NCBI GenBank assembly: GCA_002436505.1
Contig: DJML01000117.1
Location: 1-25,653 of the forward strand
Length of the DNA: 25,653 bases
Direction of reading: 5' to 3'
From: Bacteroidetes bacterium UBA6491
GTDB taxonomy: Bacteria; Bacteroidota; Bacteroidia; NS11-12g; UBA9320
Shown here: positions 1-7,596 of the stretch, in pieces
How the letters are laid out: every line of letters begins with the position of its first letter
Position numbering within the stretch: the first letter of the stretch is position 1
Position numbers and translations under genes: made by a program
The notes under the pieces: model-generated
The model's database searches: none
Seen by the model: the letters and a program-made list of their open reading frames with translations, nothing else
What the model was told of the DNA's origin: nothing

Positions 1-567
1 AATGTGAAATTTATACCGCATGGTGTAGATACAGACTTCTTTAGGCACTCTAAAGCAAATTGGGATCCAAATGCATTTTTATTTGTTGGTCAACATCTTA
101 GAGATTTTGACACCCTCAGCCGGATAGTACCAAAAATAATAAAAGTCTTACCTGAGTTTAGGCTAACCATTGTCCTGCCAGGTAAAATCCATTCTCTACC
201 TGAATCTGATTTTGTAAGATACAAACATTCTGTGAGTGACGAAGAATTAAGGCAACTGTATCAAACGTCTGCTGCATTGCTTTTACCTCTTAAGGATTGC
301 ACTGCCTGCAATTCGATTCTGGAGGCGATTTCATGTGGTTTGCCTGTAATATCAACCGATGTTGGAGGTATACGTGGTTATTTGAATGATCAAATGAGCA
401 AACTTATTTCGCCCAACAATGAGGAAATGTATATTGATGCGGTAGTACAATTATCAACGGATACAGAATACAATAAAATTATTCGCAATTTATCCCGTGA
501 GAAAGCAATGGATTTTGACTGGAAAGTAATTTCTAAAAGAATTGAAGAATTTGTAAATGAAAAATAA
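1..567 (+). CDS. Glycosyltransferase family 4 (C-terminal part, 5' end outside window)
   Basis: This is the C-terminal half of a GT-B fold glycosyltransferase, which transfers a sugar from a nucleotide-sugar donor onto a growing surface glycan in the cytoplasm. The reading frame is open to the window edge, and the first visible residues (N-V-K-F-I-P-H-G-V-D) match the linker that opens the donor-binding domain of GT4 enzymes, so the acceptor domain lies upstream. About 187 residues are visible. The GT4 signature is clear: N-S-I-L-E-A-I-S-C-G-L-P-V-I-S-T-D-V-G-G around visible residues 103-122, holding the E and the GxPV loop that contact the donor. The stop codon overlaps the next gene by 11 bp, which implies one transcript with the sulfotransferase that follows. 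The gene is AT-rich compared with genes after 5755. The GTG at position 4 is not taken as the start. The sugar specificity cannot be read from sequence. Confidence 0.88.
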   Translation, partial: NVKFIPHGVDTDFFRHSKANWDPNAFLFVGQHLRDFDTLSRIVPKIIKVLPEFRLTIVLPGKIHSLPESDFVRYKHSVSDEELRQLYQTSAALLLPLKDCTACNSILEAISCGLPVISTDVGGIRGYLNDQMSKLISPNNEEMYIDAVVQLSTDTEYNKIIRNLSREKAMDFDWKVISKRIEEFVNEK

Positions 568-1381
568 ATTGAAGGAATCAGAAGAAAGAAAATATGTTTT
601 CATCTGTGGTCTTCATCGCAGTGGAACATCAGTGTTGCATAGGATTCTGAGAGGAGCAAATGAGACGAGCGGATTTAAAGATTTGGGCGTTTCTCAGGAT
701 GAAGGACAAGGGATTCAAACGGTTTATTCTCCAGCTAAAGCATTCGGAGGTCCGGGTAAATTTGCATTTGCTAAACAATCGAGACTTACAGAAGACAGCC
801 CATTAATTACATTAGAAAACCAATCTAAATTGTTTCAGGAGTGGAGTCCGCACTGGGATCTTTCTAAACCCATTTTACTTGAAAAATCACCACCGAACAT
901 ATTAAAGACAAGGTTTCTTCAACAGATGTTTCCAAATTCTTATTTTATTACTGTCATCAGGCACCCATTGGCCGTTTCCTATGCTACAAAAAAGTGGTCA
1001 AACACCTCAATTCTAAACTTATTAAAGCACTGGACATTAGCACATAATTTATATTTTGAAGATCGCAATTATCTGCGAAATGAAATGATGCTAAGCTATG
1101 AAGAGATGACCAAGAATCCTGAAAAAACATTTAATAAAATTAGCACATTTCTTGGGGTCAAGATCAGTATTTCTGAAAAATTAGTGAATCATAATGACAG
1201 ATATTTTAACAAATGGAATCAATTGTCCTGGAGAAATATAAAATCAAACGCAAAAAAAGAATTAGCCATTTTGTCAATGGACAAAAAAGTTAAAAAGTTT
1301 GGTTATAGCTTAAAGAATCTAGATGTCTATCCCACATATATTGACTCTATAGATTTTGATCAAATGGAGCGTATAAAATGA
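557..1381 (+). CDS. Sulfotransferase family protein (glycan sulfotransferase, first of three)
   Basis: A 274-residue cytoplasmic sulfotransferase, expected to move a sulfuryl group from PAPS to a hydroxyl or amine of a glycan. The 5'-phosphosulfate-binding loop is seen at residues 18-25 (G-L-H-R-S-G-T-S), and the 3'-phosphate-binding segment at about 132-150 (T-V-I-R-H-P-L-A-V-S-Y) supplies the expected Arg135 and Ser141. Between them, E-K-S-P-P-N at 109-114 is a frequent motif in bacterial sulfotransferases of this type. The length is normal for the family. Its ATG lies inside the 3' end of the glycosyltransferase gene (11 bp overlap), so translation is probably coupled. A stretch in its middle is strikingly AT-rich (18 of 60 bases G or C at 1021-1080). 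The acceptor is unknown; the neighbouring glycosyltransferase suggests a surface polysaccharide rather than a small molecule. Confidence 0.85.
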   Translation: MKNKLKESEERKYVFICGLHRSGTSVLHRILRGANETSGFKDLGVSQDEGQGIQTVYSPAKAFGGPGKFAFAKQSRLTEDSPLITLENQSKLFQEWSPHWDLSKPILLEKSPPNILKTRFLQQMFPNSYFITVIRHPLAVSYATKKWSNTSILNLLKHWTLAHNLYFEDRNYLRNEMMLSYEEMTKNPEKTFNKISTFLGVKISISEKLVNHNDRYFNKWNQLSWRNIKSNAKKELAILSMDKKVKKFGYSLKNLDVYPTYIDSIDFDQMERIK

Positions 1382-1427
1382 TTATTTTAGGGACTTATCA
1401 TCAACGGATAGTCAACCAATATTTCTC

Positions 1428-2258
1428 ATGAAAAAACTAATCATCTATTTGTACGAATTGTTGCCAAGATCATTGATCAGGGCCATTGGTTCAAGTAAAC
1501 TATTGCAGCCTGTCCGTGACGTTTTGCTTAGACCAGGTGGTCAGTACAAAATAACAAAGGTCAGGATAAGCAGAGAATACGGATCTTACCTGGTTTCCTT
1601 CATATTCTATGCTACTATAAAAGTTGCTGCAAGGGCGAAGTCCAAAGGCATTGAAAACAGGCTGATCAGAAAATCTATTGAGCAGCTAAAAGAATTAAAA
1701 AGGGATGATGCCCCGGTCATTATGGATGTTGGTGGTAACTTCGGGTACTTGAGTATGACCTGGGCTTCCTCCATCGCAAAAGATTCAGGAAGGGTATATT
1801 GTTTTGAACCAAGCAGAGGGATCTATGAGGTCTTAAAAGGATCAGTTGAGGAGAACCATTTCCACACTAATCTCGAGATTATTAATTCTGCCGTAGGCGA
1901 AACTACGGGAACCATTGACGTTTATGACAACGGGATATCTGCAAACAGGAATGAACTGAAGGGAGTTAACTCAACCTATAAAATTCAAATGACATCGATT
2001 GACCATTTCTGTGTTGAAAAAGATATAAGCAGGGTCGATCTTATTAAAATTGATGTCGACGGCAGTGAACTAAATGTCCTTCAGGGAGCTGAAAGTGCTA
2101 TTAAGAAATTCAAACCAGTGCTTATTGTAGAAACAAATAAAGATGTGAGAATTGTCAGATTCTGCACTGAAGCCGGATATCGTATTTTTGATTTTAACAT
2201 GAATGAATATAATGCTGCAGATGGGTTGCCGGATAATGTGATCTGCATTCCCAATTAA
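1428..2258 (+). CDS. FkbM family methyltransferase (plus-strand copy)
   Basis: A 276-residue SAM-dependent methyltransferase of the FkbM type, a family that commonly O-methylates sugars of surface glycans. SAM motif I is at about residues 97-108 (V-I-M-D-V-G-G-N-F-G-Y-L), the acidic ribose-binding strand is C-F-E-P-S at 125-129, and the FkbM hallmark D-L-I-K-I-D-V-D-G-S-E at 204-214 is intact. The first 90 or so residues are not diagnostic and contain amphipathic and basic stretches, perhaps a membrane-surface or acceptor-binding region. It starts 46 bp after the sulfotransferase and ends 14 bp before the next one, so it sits between two sulfotransferases in what looks like one operon. It is only distantly like the minus-strand FkbM protein at 3920-4711, so the two are unlikely to be a recent duplication. 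The methyl acceptor is unknown. Confidence 0.85.
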   Translation: MKKLIIYLYELLPRSLIRAIGSSKLLQPVRDVLLRPGGQYKITKVRISREYGSYLVSFIFYATIKVAARAKSKGIENRLIRKSIEQLKELKRDDAPVIMDVGGNFGYLSMTWASSIAKDSGRVYCFEPSRGIYEVLKGSVEENHFHTNLEIINSAVGETTGTIDVYDNGISANRNELKGVNSTYKIQMTSIDHFCVEKDISRVDLIKIDVDGSELNVLQGAESAIKKFKPVLIVETNKDVRIVRFCTEAGYRIFDFNMNEYNAADGLPDNVICIPN

Positions 2259-2272
2259 AACCAATTAGGATC

Positions 2273-3085
2273 ATGACCCAAAAGATCAGGAAAGCAATAA
2301 TCATCCACGGTCCCGGGAGAAGCGGCACCACCTTGCTTAGCCACATGCTGTCTTTGCACCCGGAACTGTTCTGGATATCCGGCTGGGTAAACCGATTCCC
2401 TGATCACCCGGAGCTAGGATTCTTTAATCGACTTCAGTACCCGAGCAATATTGAGTCGCTGCTAAGGAACAAAAGGTTTTTGCCCAGGCCAGCAGAAGCT
2501 TACGGTTTTTGGGATCATTTCTTCCCGGGTTTTAGAAAAGGAAAGGTGGAAGACCTTAACAAAGGATCCGTAAAAAAATGTATTTCAACGATCAACAAAC
2601 TAAACAGATTTGCCGGCCATTCACGTTTCGTGACTAAGATCACAGGAATGCCACGCTCAAATGTCCTGGATGCCGTTTTTGAAGATCCTGTCGTCGTGTG
2701 GATCGATAGGGACCCTATGGCCGTAATTATGTCCTTTTATAAACAACGATGGAACTACAAATCCAAACCTGACCTGTTCAAAAGTAAAAGTTTCAACGAG
2801 CTGGCAGACGAATATCTCCAGATGTATCTCCGGTTCCAGGAAGGCAAGAAAGATCTTGAATCTAAATTTAGAGTTATAACTGTACAATACGAGGATCTCC
2901 TTTCAGATGCTTCTGCCTTTTTCGTAAAGTTACAAAACGATCTCGGGCTAAAAGAGGATGAAGGATTTAGCCAAAAAGTAAAAGAATGGAACATCAAACA
3001 CGGTTCCAATATCTCCCATAAAAGATCAATGAATAAGAAAAACGCTCAATACCTTAAGCAAAGGATAGAAAGTGCGCTGCCTTAA
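2273..3085 (+). CDS. Sulfotransferase family protein (second of three)
   Basis: A 270-residue PAPS-dependent sulfotransferase. The phosphosulfate loop is at residues 13-20 (G-P-G-R-S-G-T-T), preceded by a hydrophobic strand. F-V-T-K-I-T-G-M-P-R at about 119-128 is the middle segment, and the 3'-phosphate-binding segment is V-W-I-D-R-D-P-M-A-V-I-M-S-F at about 142-155, with Arg146 and Ser154. Outside these motifs it shares little visible similarity with the sulfotransferases at 557-1381 and 4772-5536, so it probably acts on a different position or residue. AGGA lies only 2 bp before the ATG, too close for a normal ribosome site. The gene follows the FkbM gene by 14 bp and precedes an 86-bp gap with a strong inverted repeat. 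Its acceptor is inferred to be a glycan from context only. Confidence 0.85.
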   Translation: MTQKIRKAIIIHGPGRSGTTLLSHMLSLHPELFWISGWVNRFPDHPELGFFNRLQYPSNIESLLRNKRFLPRPAEAYGFWDHFFPGFRKGKVEDLNKGSVKKCISTINKLNRFAGHSRFVTKITGMPRSNVLDAVFEDPVVVWIDRDPMAVIMSFYKQRWNYKSKPDLFKSKSFNELADEYLQMYLRFQEGKKDLESKFRVITVQYEDLLSDASAFFVKLQNDLGLKEDEGFSQKVKEWNIKHGSNISHKRSMNKKNAQYLKQRIESALP

Positions 3086-3096
3086 CATTGATACTG

Positions 3097-3134
3097 GTTG
3101 GAAATAAAGCGACTCCCGGGTTTATATTTCCAAC
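3097..3134. repeat. Inverted repeat, 10-bp perfect arms
   Basis: GTTGGAAATA (3097-3106) is the exact reverse complement of TATTTCCAAC (3125-3134), with an 18-base spacer that itself contains the palindrome CCCGGG. It lies 12 bp after the stop of the second sulfotransferase gene. No run of T follows on the plus strand, so it is not a classical intrinsic terminator. It could be a transcript-stabilising or attenuating hairpin, or a protein-binding dyad. Confidence 0.6.
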
Positions 3135-3171
3135 TGTCTAATAGATACAAACAAATAATCCAACCAAAACT

Positions 3172-3876
3172 ATGTTGTCAGTATTTAAAGTTTTTGTCAA
3201 TAAAATAAAATGGAAAGTATATGTCTACCTGCTCAAAGGAGATAAAGTCATCTGTGGAATGTGCGACTGGAAAGGGATACGGTTCCCTGAAAGCCGGTGC
3301 CCAAAATGTATGTCTTTGGCCAGGACAAGACTTATTCCATACTCAATTAAACATTTTGCCTTACCTGTTAGTGGAATAAAGTTGCTACATGTAGCCCCGA
3401 ATCTCGCTGAATTCGGATTTGTGAATAAGCATTTCACCAACATCGAATATGATCGCCTGAACATTGTAAAATCGGATCACATTAACATAGTTCAGGATCT
3501 CACAAAAACCAACATTGCCTCAGACACATACGATCTTATAATTATCTGGCACGTCCTGGAGCATATCCCTGATGATCAAGGTGCCATTTCTGAGATGAAA
3601 AGGATGCTGAAACCGGATGGAAGACTATTGGTATGTGTTCCGATTCATCCCCCCGGAAGAGTGAAGACGTATGAAGATGACACCATTAAAAGTCATGATT
3701 ACGGCGTAGTTCATGGCCATCATGACCACTGCAGGAGCTGCGGTCTGGATTATTATGAAAGATTTGAATCTCTTGGCTTTACGACAGACTCCTTGGATGT
3801 AAAAGATCTGGATATAGAGGATGTAAACAAATTCGGACTCAGTGAAAACCACGTAGTATGGATGTTCAGAAAATGA
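3172..3876 (+). CDS. Class I SAM methyltransferase with N-terminal zinc ribbon
   Basis: A 234-residue protein that joins a zinc-ribbon-like segment to a class I methyltransferase domain. Cys28, Cys31, Cys43 and Cys46 form two CxxC knuckles (C-G-M-C and C-P-K-C). The methyltransferase part begins with a weak motif I (L-L-H-V-A-P-N, 71-77) and has a clear methyltransferase_11-like post-core run: I-W-H-V-L-E-H-I-P at 125-133 and M-L-K-P-D-G-R-L-L-V at 145-154. A second metal-ligand-rich stretch, H-G-H-H-D-H-C-R-S-C at 181-190, lies near the C-terminus. It follows an 86-bp gap after the sulfotransferase, and its stop lies 43 bp from the stop of the convergent minus-strand FkbM gene. The family is often found in glycan loci, so sugar methylation is the best guess; the substrate is unknown. 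Confidence 0.78.
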   Translation: MLSVFKVFVNKIKWKVYVYLLKGDKVICGMCDWKGIRFPESRCPKCMSLARTRLIPYSIKHFALPVSGIKLLHVAPNLAEFGFVNKHFTNIEYDRLNIVKSDHINIVQDLTKTNIASDTYDLIIIWHVLEHIPDDQGAISEMKRMLKPDGRLLVCVPIHPPGRVKTYEDDTIKSHDYGVVHGHHDHCRSCGLDYYERFESLGFTTDSLDVKDLDIEDVNKFGLSENHVVWMFRK

Positions 3877-3919
3877 TCGACTCCGGTCAGTATCTATTTA
3901 ACTGAATTGATCCCGTCAA

Positions 3920-4711
3920 TCAGTAGCCAAAATATTTTTCTCCGACGTTCTCTGAAAGTTCTTTTCGAATTCGTTCATTAATAAATAGAACATTAGAAAT
4001 CATGGCCTGATTGTACTTGTTCTCATTGATGCCGTAAAAATTCAACATGTGAAAACCTTTCGAACGTAGGTAACCGCATATATCTTCCATAAGTGGTTGC
4101 CCTTCGTAGGTCGGGATAAGGTTGACCTCTGAAAACACCATATCTACCTTTTCTGTGAGGTTACGTATTCCTTTTAAGGTGGCCAACTCGAAACCTTCAA
4201 CATCTAGTTTCAGAACATCAATTCTCTCGATGTTTTGCCTGTCGAGATAGTCTGACAGGTTCAAAACCTCCACTTCCTTTTCTTCAATTATCTTCCTCGC
4301 AAAATTCCTGTGATGGTATTCATTTGGTTTCATAAATGAAGAGGTTCCAGAATTCTTATTGATATTGAAAACCATTCTGCCGGAATTCTCTCCAAGTCCG
4401 GCGTTCACACACTTCACCCGGGCATCACTCTTATAACTGTTCTCAAGGACATCAAAAACGAGCGGGTTTGGTTCAAAAGAATGTATGGCTGCCTCCGGAA
4501 ATCGTTTTAAAAACTGATACGTCACAAAACCGATATTGGCACCTGCATCAACTATTACTTTCGGAGATCTGTCAAGCAGTTTATATAAGGTTGCGATATC
4601 ATCTATTTCATCTTTTGAAATCCGCCTTTTAATTCTGCGTAATCTGCTGCGAACCCTCCCAATGAAATTCTTTCTGAAGAGAAACCTGGTTACAATGTTT
4701 TTATAATACAC
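3920..4711 (-). CDS. FkbM family methyltransferase (minus-strand copy)
   Basis: A 263-residue SAM-dependent O-methyltransferase of the FkbM type. Motif I is V-I-V-D-A-G-A-N-I-G at 52-61, the ribose-binding strand is S-F-E-P-N at 78-82, and the hallmark D-V-L-K-L-D-V-E-G at 165-173 is intact. The first 32 residues are very basic (many Arg and Lys), which could fix the enzyme to the inner face of the membrane. The start is GTG at 4711, because an in-frame TAA sits directly before it and no ATG lies near. A perfect TAnnTTTG promoter box on the same strand lies 16 bp before the start codon, suggesting its own transcript rather than read-through from the sulfotransferase gene 60 bp upstream. Together with the gene at 1428-2258 this gives the locus two different FkbM enzymes. 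Confidence 0.85.
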   Translation of the reverse strand: MYYKNIVTRFLFRKNFIGRVRSRLRRIKRRISKDEIDDIATLYKLLDRSPKVIVDAGANIGFVTYQFLKRFPEAAIHSFEPNPLVFDVLENSYKSDARVKCVNAGLGENSGRMVFNINKNSGTSSFMKPNEYHHRNFARKIIEEKEVEVLNLSDYLDRQNIERIDVLKLDVEGFELATLKGIRNLTEKVDMVFSEVNLIPTYEGQPLMEDICGYLRSKGFHMLNFYGINENKYNQAMISNVLFINERIRKELSENVGEKYFGY

Positions 4712-4727
4712 TTAGAATAATTTCTTT

Positions 4728-4735
4728 CAAATGTA
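4728..4735 (-). promoter_or_regulatory. Bacteroidota -7 promoter box (TACATTTG) before the minus-strand FkbM gene
   Basis: Read on the minus strand, TACATTTG matches the Bacteroidota -7 consensus TAnnTTTG at all fixed positions. It lies 16 bp before the GTG start at 4711. A TTTG lies only 11 bp further upstream, closer than the usual -33 box, so the -33 element is unsure. Confidence 0.45.
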
Positions 4736-4771
4736 TCTTCAAGATCCAAATAACCCGAATGAACTTATAAA

Positions 4772-5536
4772 TTATTGGCTGTTATTCTGCTTCCATGTGT
4801 TTGCCGGAACTCCTATCATCGACTCGACCTTTTCATCGAAATCTGTTTCTATACCGAAATAACTCAACATCTCATTGATCTTGTCCAATGAGTTCAGGTC
4901 TTTCATTCGCATCTCAAAATATTTAATATCAGGGAAGGTGCGTTGAAATTTCTCGCCCTGATCATACGTCTCTTTCGCATACCATTTCAACAGCTTATAA
5001 TCGTACTTTTCAACTAATTTGCTTTTTCGGAAATTAAATATCTTACGCAAGTTTCTATAAATTAGATAATAATATTTAAACGCATAATAAACCATCTTTT
5101 CAAGAGGTGTAAACTTGTTTATTTTATCTTTCATTTCCGGGGTAATAAGCCAATCCCTTCCGCTTTTCTTTAATGGCGATGTCCGCTTCTTCTGGTAACT
5201 GCTTGCAATCTTTTCGTATGGTCTTTTCATGATGATCACTCCGATCTCTTCCTGTGCTATGTGTTCGGGAAGTAACCATCCAAACCCCTTTATGAAACAG
5301 TGGTTGCTTTCAAAGTAGACCCGTTCTCCTGAATTCCTCTTTATGGCCTTGATCTTTTGGGGCATCTTTTCGATCATCAGTTTTTGATCTCCCTTTAAAA
5401 ATTGAAACATTGCCTTTCCTTTCATTACCGGTGCAGGTTCATGTAAAGCAACAATGTCTGAAGCCAAATTAAGGATCTTGGCTAAATACTTTGTGCCAGT
5501 TCTTCCTGTGCTGATAGTGAAAATATACTTTACCAT
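4772..5536 (-). CDS. Sulfotransferase-like protein (third of three)
   Basis: A 254-residue protein with the sulfotransferase P-loop-like start I-S-T-G-R-T-G-T-K-Y-L at residues 8-18, followed by L-H-E-P-A-P at 31-36, a combination seen in bacterial sulfotransferase-family proteins. The 3'-phosphate segment is V-I-I-M-K-R-P-Y-E-K-I-A-S-S-Y at about 100-114, with Arg105 and Ser112 or Ser113. The middle of the protein is rich in Lys and aromatic residues. It is the most divergent of the three sulfotransferases here. It is the first gene of the minus-strand pair, with a 60-bp gap to the FkbM gene downstream. PAPS-dependent transfer to a glycan is inferred from motifs and neighbours; the acceptor is unknown. 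Confidence 0.75.
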   Translation of the reverse strand: MVKYIFTISTGRTGTKYLAKILNLASDIVALHEPAPVMKGKAMFQFLKGDQKLMIEKMPQKIKAIKRNSGERVYFESNHCFIKGFGWLLPEHIAQEEIGVIIMKRPYEKIASSYQKKRTSPLKKSGRDWLITPEMKDKINKFTPLEKMVYYAFKYYYLIYRNLRKIFNFRKSKLVEKYDYKLLKWYAKETYDQGEKFQRTFPDIKYFEMRMKDLNSLDKINEMLSYFGIETDFDEKVESMIGVPANTWKQNNSQ

Positions 5537-5754
5537 TTTTATTAAAATCCTTTCACAGCCTTTACTGCAGACCGTGCGGCCATCCGATATTAAATTTACA
5601 AACTGGCCTACAAGTCGTCAATTATACAGCTTTATGCCTATTAACCATCGCCCTGTTAACAATTCGTGTAATATGTATTTTTTTAACACATCAGCCAGTG
5701 AATGGTTTTTCAGCGCCATAATGATTCGTAGGTGTTCCCATTTATCTTTGCGTC
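5537..5754. promoter_or_regulatory. Divergent intergenic region between the glycan locus and the S9 peptidase gene
   Basis: This 218-bp AT-rich stretch separates the minus-strand sulfotransferase gene from the plus-strand peptidase gene and must hold both promoters. It contains the palindrome TGTTAACA at 5654-5661 and a run of seven or more T near 5677. At its right edge is a TATCTTTG box (separate entry). I see no gene or RNA in it. Confidence 0.5.
5743..5750 (+). promoter_or_regulatory. -7 promoter box (TATCTTTG) 4 bp before the peptidase ATG
   Basis: TATCTTTG fits the Bacteroidota consensus TAnnTTTG at all fixed positions. It ends only 4 bases before the ATG at 5755, so transcription would begin at or next to the start codon and give a leaderless mRNA. 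No clear TTTG at the -33 position is seen. Confidence 0.5.
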
Positions 5755-7596
5755 ATGACAGAACGAATTCCCTTACGTGATTTCTTCAGGAATCCTGAAC
5801 GTACCGGTTACACAGTATCTCCCGACGGCAGCCGCTATGGATTCATGGCACCGTATGAATCACGGATGAATATTTTTATCACTGAAACAGGCAATTCTGA
5901 AGCGAAAAGGATCACCTCAGTTACTGACAGAGACATCGCGGGCTTTTTCTGGAAGGGAGACCACCGCATCATTTACCTTCGGGATAGTGGAGGTGACGAG
6001 AATTTTTACCTGGTTGGAATTGACCCGGACGGAGGAAATGAGCTGACCCTGACCTATGAGAAAGATGTGAAGACGCAGGTAATAGACGACCTGAAAGATG
6101 ACCCTGAACACATGATCATCGGTTTAAACAAACGCAATCCGCAGATCTTTGATGCCTACAGGATAAACGTTGTTACAGGACAAACAGATCTCATAGCAGA
6201 AAACCCGGGCAACTATTCAGGGTGGATGACGGATCACGACGGGAAACTAAGAGTCGCTATTTCTACCGATGGCGTGAATCAAAGTATCCTTTACCGAAAA
6301 TCTGAATCGGAAGACTTCCGTATCGTACTGACGACTTCATTCAAAGAATCCTTTGAGCCTCATTTCTTTGATTTTGACAATGGGAATGTCGTTTTTGGAA
6401 CATCTAACCTAGGAAGGGATAAATCTGTTCTTGTAAGGTTCGATCTGGAATCAGGGAAAGAACTTGATGTGCTTTTTTCAGATGATGAGAACGACATATC
6501 TGGCGTTGGATTCTCGCGTCTGCGAAAAGTGCTTACAACAGTGTTTTGGTCCGGAGAAAAGTTAAAAAAGCACTTTTTCGACGATCAGGTCAAGAGCATC
6601 CATTCCCGCCTAACAAGTGAATTTCCGGATCTTGAGGTACGTATCTCATCGATGTCCGACGATGAGACAAAGTATATCGTAAGAACTTTTAGCGACAAAA
6701 CTCTTGGCGCCTATTACTTTTTCGATCGCGTCAAAGATGAAATTGGGATAATAACAGAGGTTTCTCCGTGGTTGAAGCAAAGTGAAATGGCAGATCAGCA
6801 ACCAATAACATATACCTCCAGAGATGGCCTGACCATACATGGCTACCTTACGCTTCCTGCTGGTGTTGAGCATAAGAACCTTCCGGTCGTCGTAAATCCG
6901 CACGGAGGGCCATGGGCCAGGGATCACTGGGGATTCAATCCTGAGATTCAATTTCTGGCCAACCGTGGATTTGCCGTTCTTCAGATGAATTTCAGAGGAT
7001 CTGTTTCCTATGGAAGGGCCTTCTGGGAAGCTTCCTTCAGGCAATGGGGACAGAAAATGCAGGATGACATAACCGATGGCGTCCGTTGGATGATTGATCA
7101 GGGCATAGCAGACCCTGACCGGATAGCTATATACGGTGCCAGCTACGGAGGGTATGCTGCCCTTGCAGGACTAACATTCACCCCGGATGTTTATGCATGT
7201 GGCGTGGATTATGTCGGCGTGTCAAACCTTTTTACTTTTATGGAAACAGTACCTCCATACTGGACCCAGTACCTGGAAATGCTGTACGAAATGGTCGGAC
7301 ACCCTGAAAAGGACAAAGAAATGCTGGAACAATTTTCTCCTTCTCTTCAGGCAGAAAAAATAGTAGCTCCTTTATTTATTGCCCAGGGTGCAAACGATCC
7401 GCGCGTTAAAAAATCAGAGAGCGATCAGATGGTAGAAGCACTTCGCAACCGTGGTGTTGAAGTAGAATACCTTGTAAAAGACAATGAAGGTCATGGCTTC
7501 AGAAATGAAGAAAACCGATTTGAATTTTACGAAAAAATGGAGGAATTTCTAGAGGATCACCTTATTCCGCTGGGTGACGATAAGCAATTACGCTGA
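5755..7596 (+). CDS. S9 family peptidase (prolyl oligopeptidase / acylaminoacyl-peptidase type)
   Basis: A 613-residue serine peptidase that cleaves oligopeptides small enough to enter its propeller. The N-terminal half (about 1-350) shows beta-propeller blades of the kind found in S9 peptidases. The C-terminal alpha/beta-hydrolase domain carries H-G-G at 383-385 (oxyanion region) and the catalytic triad Ser463 in G-A-S-Y-G-G-Y, Asp548 in G-A-N-D-P-R-V, and His580 in N-E-G-H-G-F. The length and motifs fit the S9C acylaminoacyl-peptidase group. No signal peptide or membrane segment is seen, so it should act in the cytoplasm on peptides brought in or released by other proteases. Its last 35 bp overlap the end of the convergent RidA-family gene. 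A promoter box sits 4 bp before the ATG. Confidence 0.92.
   Translation: MTERIPLRDFFRNPERTGYTVSPDGSRYGFMAPYESRMNIFITETGNSEAKRITSVTDRDIAGFFWKGDHRIIYLRDSGGDENFYLVGIDPDGGNELTLTYEKDVKTQVIDDLKDDPEHMIIGLNKRNPQIFDAYRINVVTGQTDLIAENPGNYSGWMTDHDGKLRVAISTDGVNQSILYRKSESEDFRIVLTTSFKESFEPHFFDFDNGNVVFGTSNLGRDKSVLVRFDLESGKELDVLFSDDENDISGVGFSRLRKVLTTVFWSGEKLKKHFFDDQVKSIHSRLTSEFPDLEVRISSMSDDETKYIVRTFSDKTLGAYYFFDRVKDEIGIITEVSPWLKQSEMADQQPITYTSRDGLTIHGYLTLPAGVEHKNLPVVVNPHGGPWARDHWGFNPEIQFLANRGFAVLQMNFRGSVSYGRAFWEASFRQWGQKMQDDITDGVRWMIDQGIADPDRIAIYGASYGGYAALAGLTFTPDVYACGVDYVGVSNLFTFMETVPPYWTQYLEMLYEMVGHPEKDKEMLEQFSPSLQAEKIVAPLFIAQGANDPRVKKSESDQMVEALRNRGVEVEYLVKDNEGHGFRNEENRFEFYEKMEEFLEDHLIPLGDDKQLR

Noticed and set aside
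4..6. GTG at the left edge as the true start of the glycosyltransferase.
   Set aside because: The frame stays open to the edge and the visible sequence starts in the middle of a GT4 fold, so the gene is cut by the window and is not a short protein or pseudogene.
3877..3919. Small inverted repeat (TCAGT/ACTGA) between convergent methyltransferase genes as a two-way terminator.
   Set aside because: Only 5-bp arms and no T run on either strand; too weak to call.
5454..5780. Plus-strand frame of 108 codons over the intergenic region before the peptidase.
   Set aside because: It lies mainly antisense to the sulfotransferase start and in promoter DNA, without protein features.
6646..7044. Minus-strand frame of 132 codons inside the S9 peptidase gene.
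   Set aside because: The plus strand encodes conserved peptidase sequence here; the antisense frame shows no domain, signal or start context.
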